A stretch of 6,402 bases of DNA from Desulfobacter sp. (GTDB taxonomy: Bacteria > Desulfobacterota > Desulfobacteria > Desulfobacterales > Desulfobacteraceae). Shown here in pieces: positions 5,411-6,402 of this stretch. The translations under genes were made by a program, and so were the position numbers. The stretch covers positions 1 through 6,402 of the forward strand of contig JAQYWJ010000128.1 in assembly GCA_030145005.1 (NCBI GenBank). The letters run 5' to 3'. How positions within the stretch are numbered: the stretch's first letter is position 1; each line of letters begins with the position of its first letter. The notes beneath the pieces were generated by a model. The model was not told where the DNA came from. It searched no databases and was given only the letters and a program-made list of their open reading frames with translations.

Positions 5411-6402
5411 ATGCACGATTCTTCAGCACCCACAGAAAATACCCTGGCTGCCAAACTCCTTAGGATGAAAGCGGCCTTTTCCAACTACAACGTGGTGAGA
5501 ATGCGTGAGGCGTTGCGTTACCTTTCAGGCCCGAAACTTGAACTTTTTATCAAAATTCCTTTTCTCATCCACATTAACCATCCGCAATTTCCGGGGTATG
5601 TGCCTGAACCGCCTGAGGCCTGCGGCATCTATAATTTTAAGAATTCGGGATTTTACAAAGCGGCGCTGGACATAGAAAAGATACCCCGGGATATTCTCGA
5701 AACTGAAACAGACATCAAAAATCCCTGCGTACTTGGTTTTTACCACATCGGTTCTTTAGGGACCTTTACCCAGTCGGCCCAGTCAGATTTTGATTACTGG
5801 GTCATCATTGACAAAACATGCTTTACGGAACAACGATACTACAACCTTGAAAAAAAACTTAACCACATCGTTAAATTTTCCAGGGAAAACTTTGATCAGG
5901 AAGTGACGTTTTTCATCATGGATCAGGCCGATATCCGGAAAGACTGCTATGCCGGGTTTGAAGCACCTGAAACAATGATTGCCCCCAAGCTGTTCCTCAA
6001 AGAAGAGTTTTACCGGACATTTTTAATGATTGCCGGTAAGATCCCGCTGTGGACCATTTTGCCGGCAAATATGCAGCGGGGAACATACGACCGCCTGGTT
6101 GGATACCTGTTCCGGCAGCCTGAACCGGCTTTTTTATTAAAAGATTTTATTGATCTTGGAAAGGTGGAAATGCCGTCCGTCAAAGACATTTACCAGGGCA
6201 TCCGCTGGCATATCTGCAAATCAAAAGAAGATCCTGTCAAGGCCCTGCTTAAGGCCACCATGATCCTTTCCCACACAACGGACGAGAAAGATAGCGCCAT
6301 GCTCCTGTGCGACGAACTCAAGCAGAAATTTGCAAAAGCAGGCATTGACGACTGCGAAAGTGATCCATATAAAATTGTGTTTGATAGGGTGCTGCACTAC
6401 CA
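5411..6402 (+). CDS. cyaA: Class I adenylate cyclase, N-terminal part (truncated by window end)
   Basis: The open frame runs 330 codons to the window edge without a stop. It makes cAMP from ATP in the cytoplasm. The N-terminal region matches class I cyclases: IPFLIHINHPQFPGYVP (49-65) corresponds to the LLP.LLHYHHPLMPGYL segment of enterobacterial CyaA. The nucleotidyltransferase active site follows, with Gly114-Ser115 then Ser125-Asp126-Phe-Asp128-Tyr-Trp130. The 10-residue Ser-Ser spacing and the DxDxW pattern agree with the E. coli enzyme. EVTFFIMD (164-171) may carry the third acidic residue. KEEFYRTFLMIAGKIPLW (197-214) and DPVKALLKATMIL (274-286) are further family blocks. GGGACAGG just upstream of the ATG serves as ribosome binding site. 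Full-length CyaA is about 850 residues in E. coli; the C-terminal regulatory part is outside the window. It diverges from the HDOD-GAF gene. Confidence 0.9.
   Translation, partial: MHDSSAPTENTLAAKLLRMKAAFSNYNVVRMREALRYLSGPKLELFIKIPFLIHINHPQFPGYVPEPPEACGIYNFKNSGFYKAALDIEKIPRDILETETDIKNPCVLGFYHIGSLGTFTQSAQSDFDYWVIIDKTCFTEQRYYNLEKKLNHIVKFSRENFDQEVTFFIMDQADIRKDCYAGFEAPETMIAPKLFLKEEFYRTFLMIAGKIPLWTILPANMQRGTYDRLVGYLFRQPEPAFLLKDFIDLGKVEMPSVKDIYQGIRWHICKSKEDPVKALLKATMILSHTTDEKDSAMLLCDELKQKFAKAGIDDCESDPYKIVFDRVLHY

Noticed and set aside
5525..5746. 73-codon minus-strand open frame
   Set aside because: Lies inside the adenylate cyclase gene on the opposite strand, across its conserved N-terminal and active-site region; a coding shadow.

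Overview
The window looks like chromosomal DNA of a Gram-negative anaerobe, most likely a Desulfobacterota (Desulfobacteraceae-like) bacterium. This is inferred from the gene types: a compact archaeal/homoaconitase-like LeuC-LeuD pair, an HDOD-GAF signalling protein, a class I adenylate cyclase, moderate GC genes and AT-rich intergenic repeats. No rRNA or other phylogenetic marker is present, so the assignment is tentative.

Layout. Positions 1-137 hold a strong bidirectional terminator hairpin and a short repeat-like spacer. Positions 138-2563 (minus strand) form a tight three-gene operon read in the order XRE-cupin regulator, leuC, leuD. It has a recognisable sigma70 promoter at 2600-2627, overlapped by a 29-bp imperfect palindrome that is a good operator candidate. 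Positions 2641-2796 hold a small inverted-repeat element with a 31-codon ORF that reads as the two ends of a GxxExxY-family protein joined in frame, the middle being deleted. Positions 2844-3494 (minus) encode a YigZ/IMPACT-family protein, and 3563-5128 (minus) an HDOD-GAF protein. The 282-bp divergent spacer at 5129-5410 is mostly filled by a roughly 160-bp imperfect palindrome (MITE-like). A good promoter follows for the plus-strand gene at 5411-6402, the N-terminal part of a class I adenylate cyclase that runs off the window.

How the genes work together. LeuC and LeuD are the two subunits of a 4Fe-4S isopropylmalate isomerase-type dehydratase. The regulator is translationally joined to leuC and probably controls the operon, possibly by sensing a small metabolite through its cupin domain. 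The HDOD-GAF protein and the adenylate cyclase are divergent neighbours and both look like signalling proteins; a functional link is only inference. I see no CRISPR array, tRNA, rRNA or complete transposon. The most unusual items are the shrunken GxxExxY element and the palindromic element between the two signalling genes.
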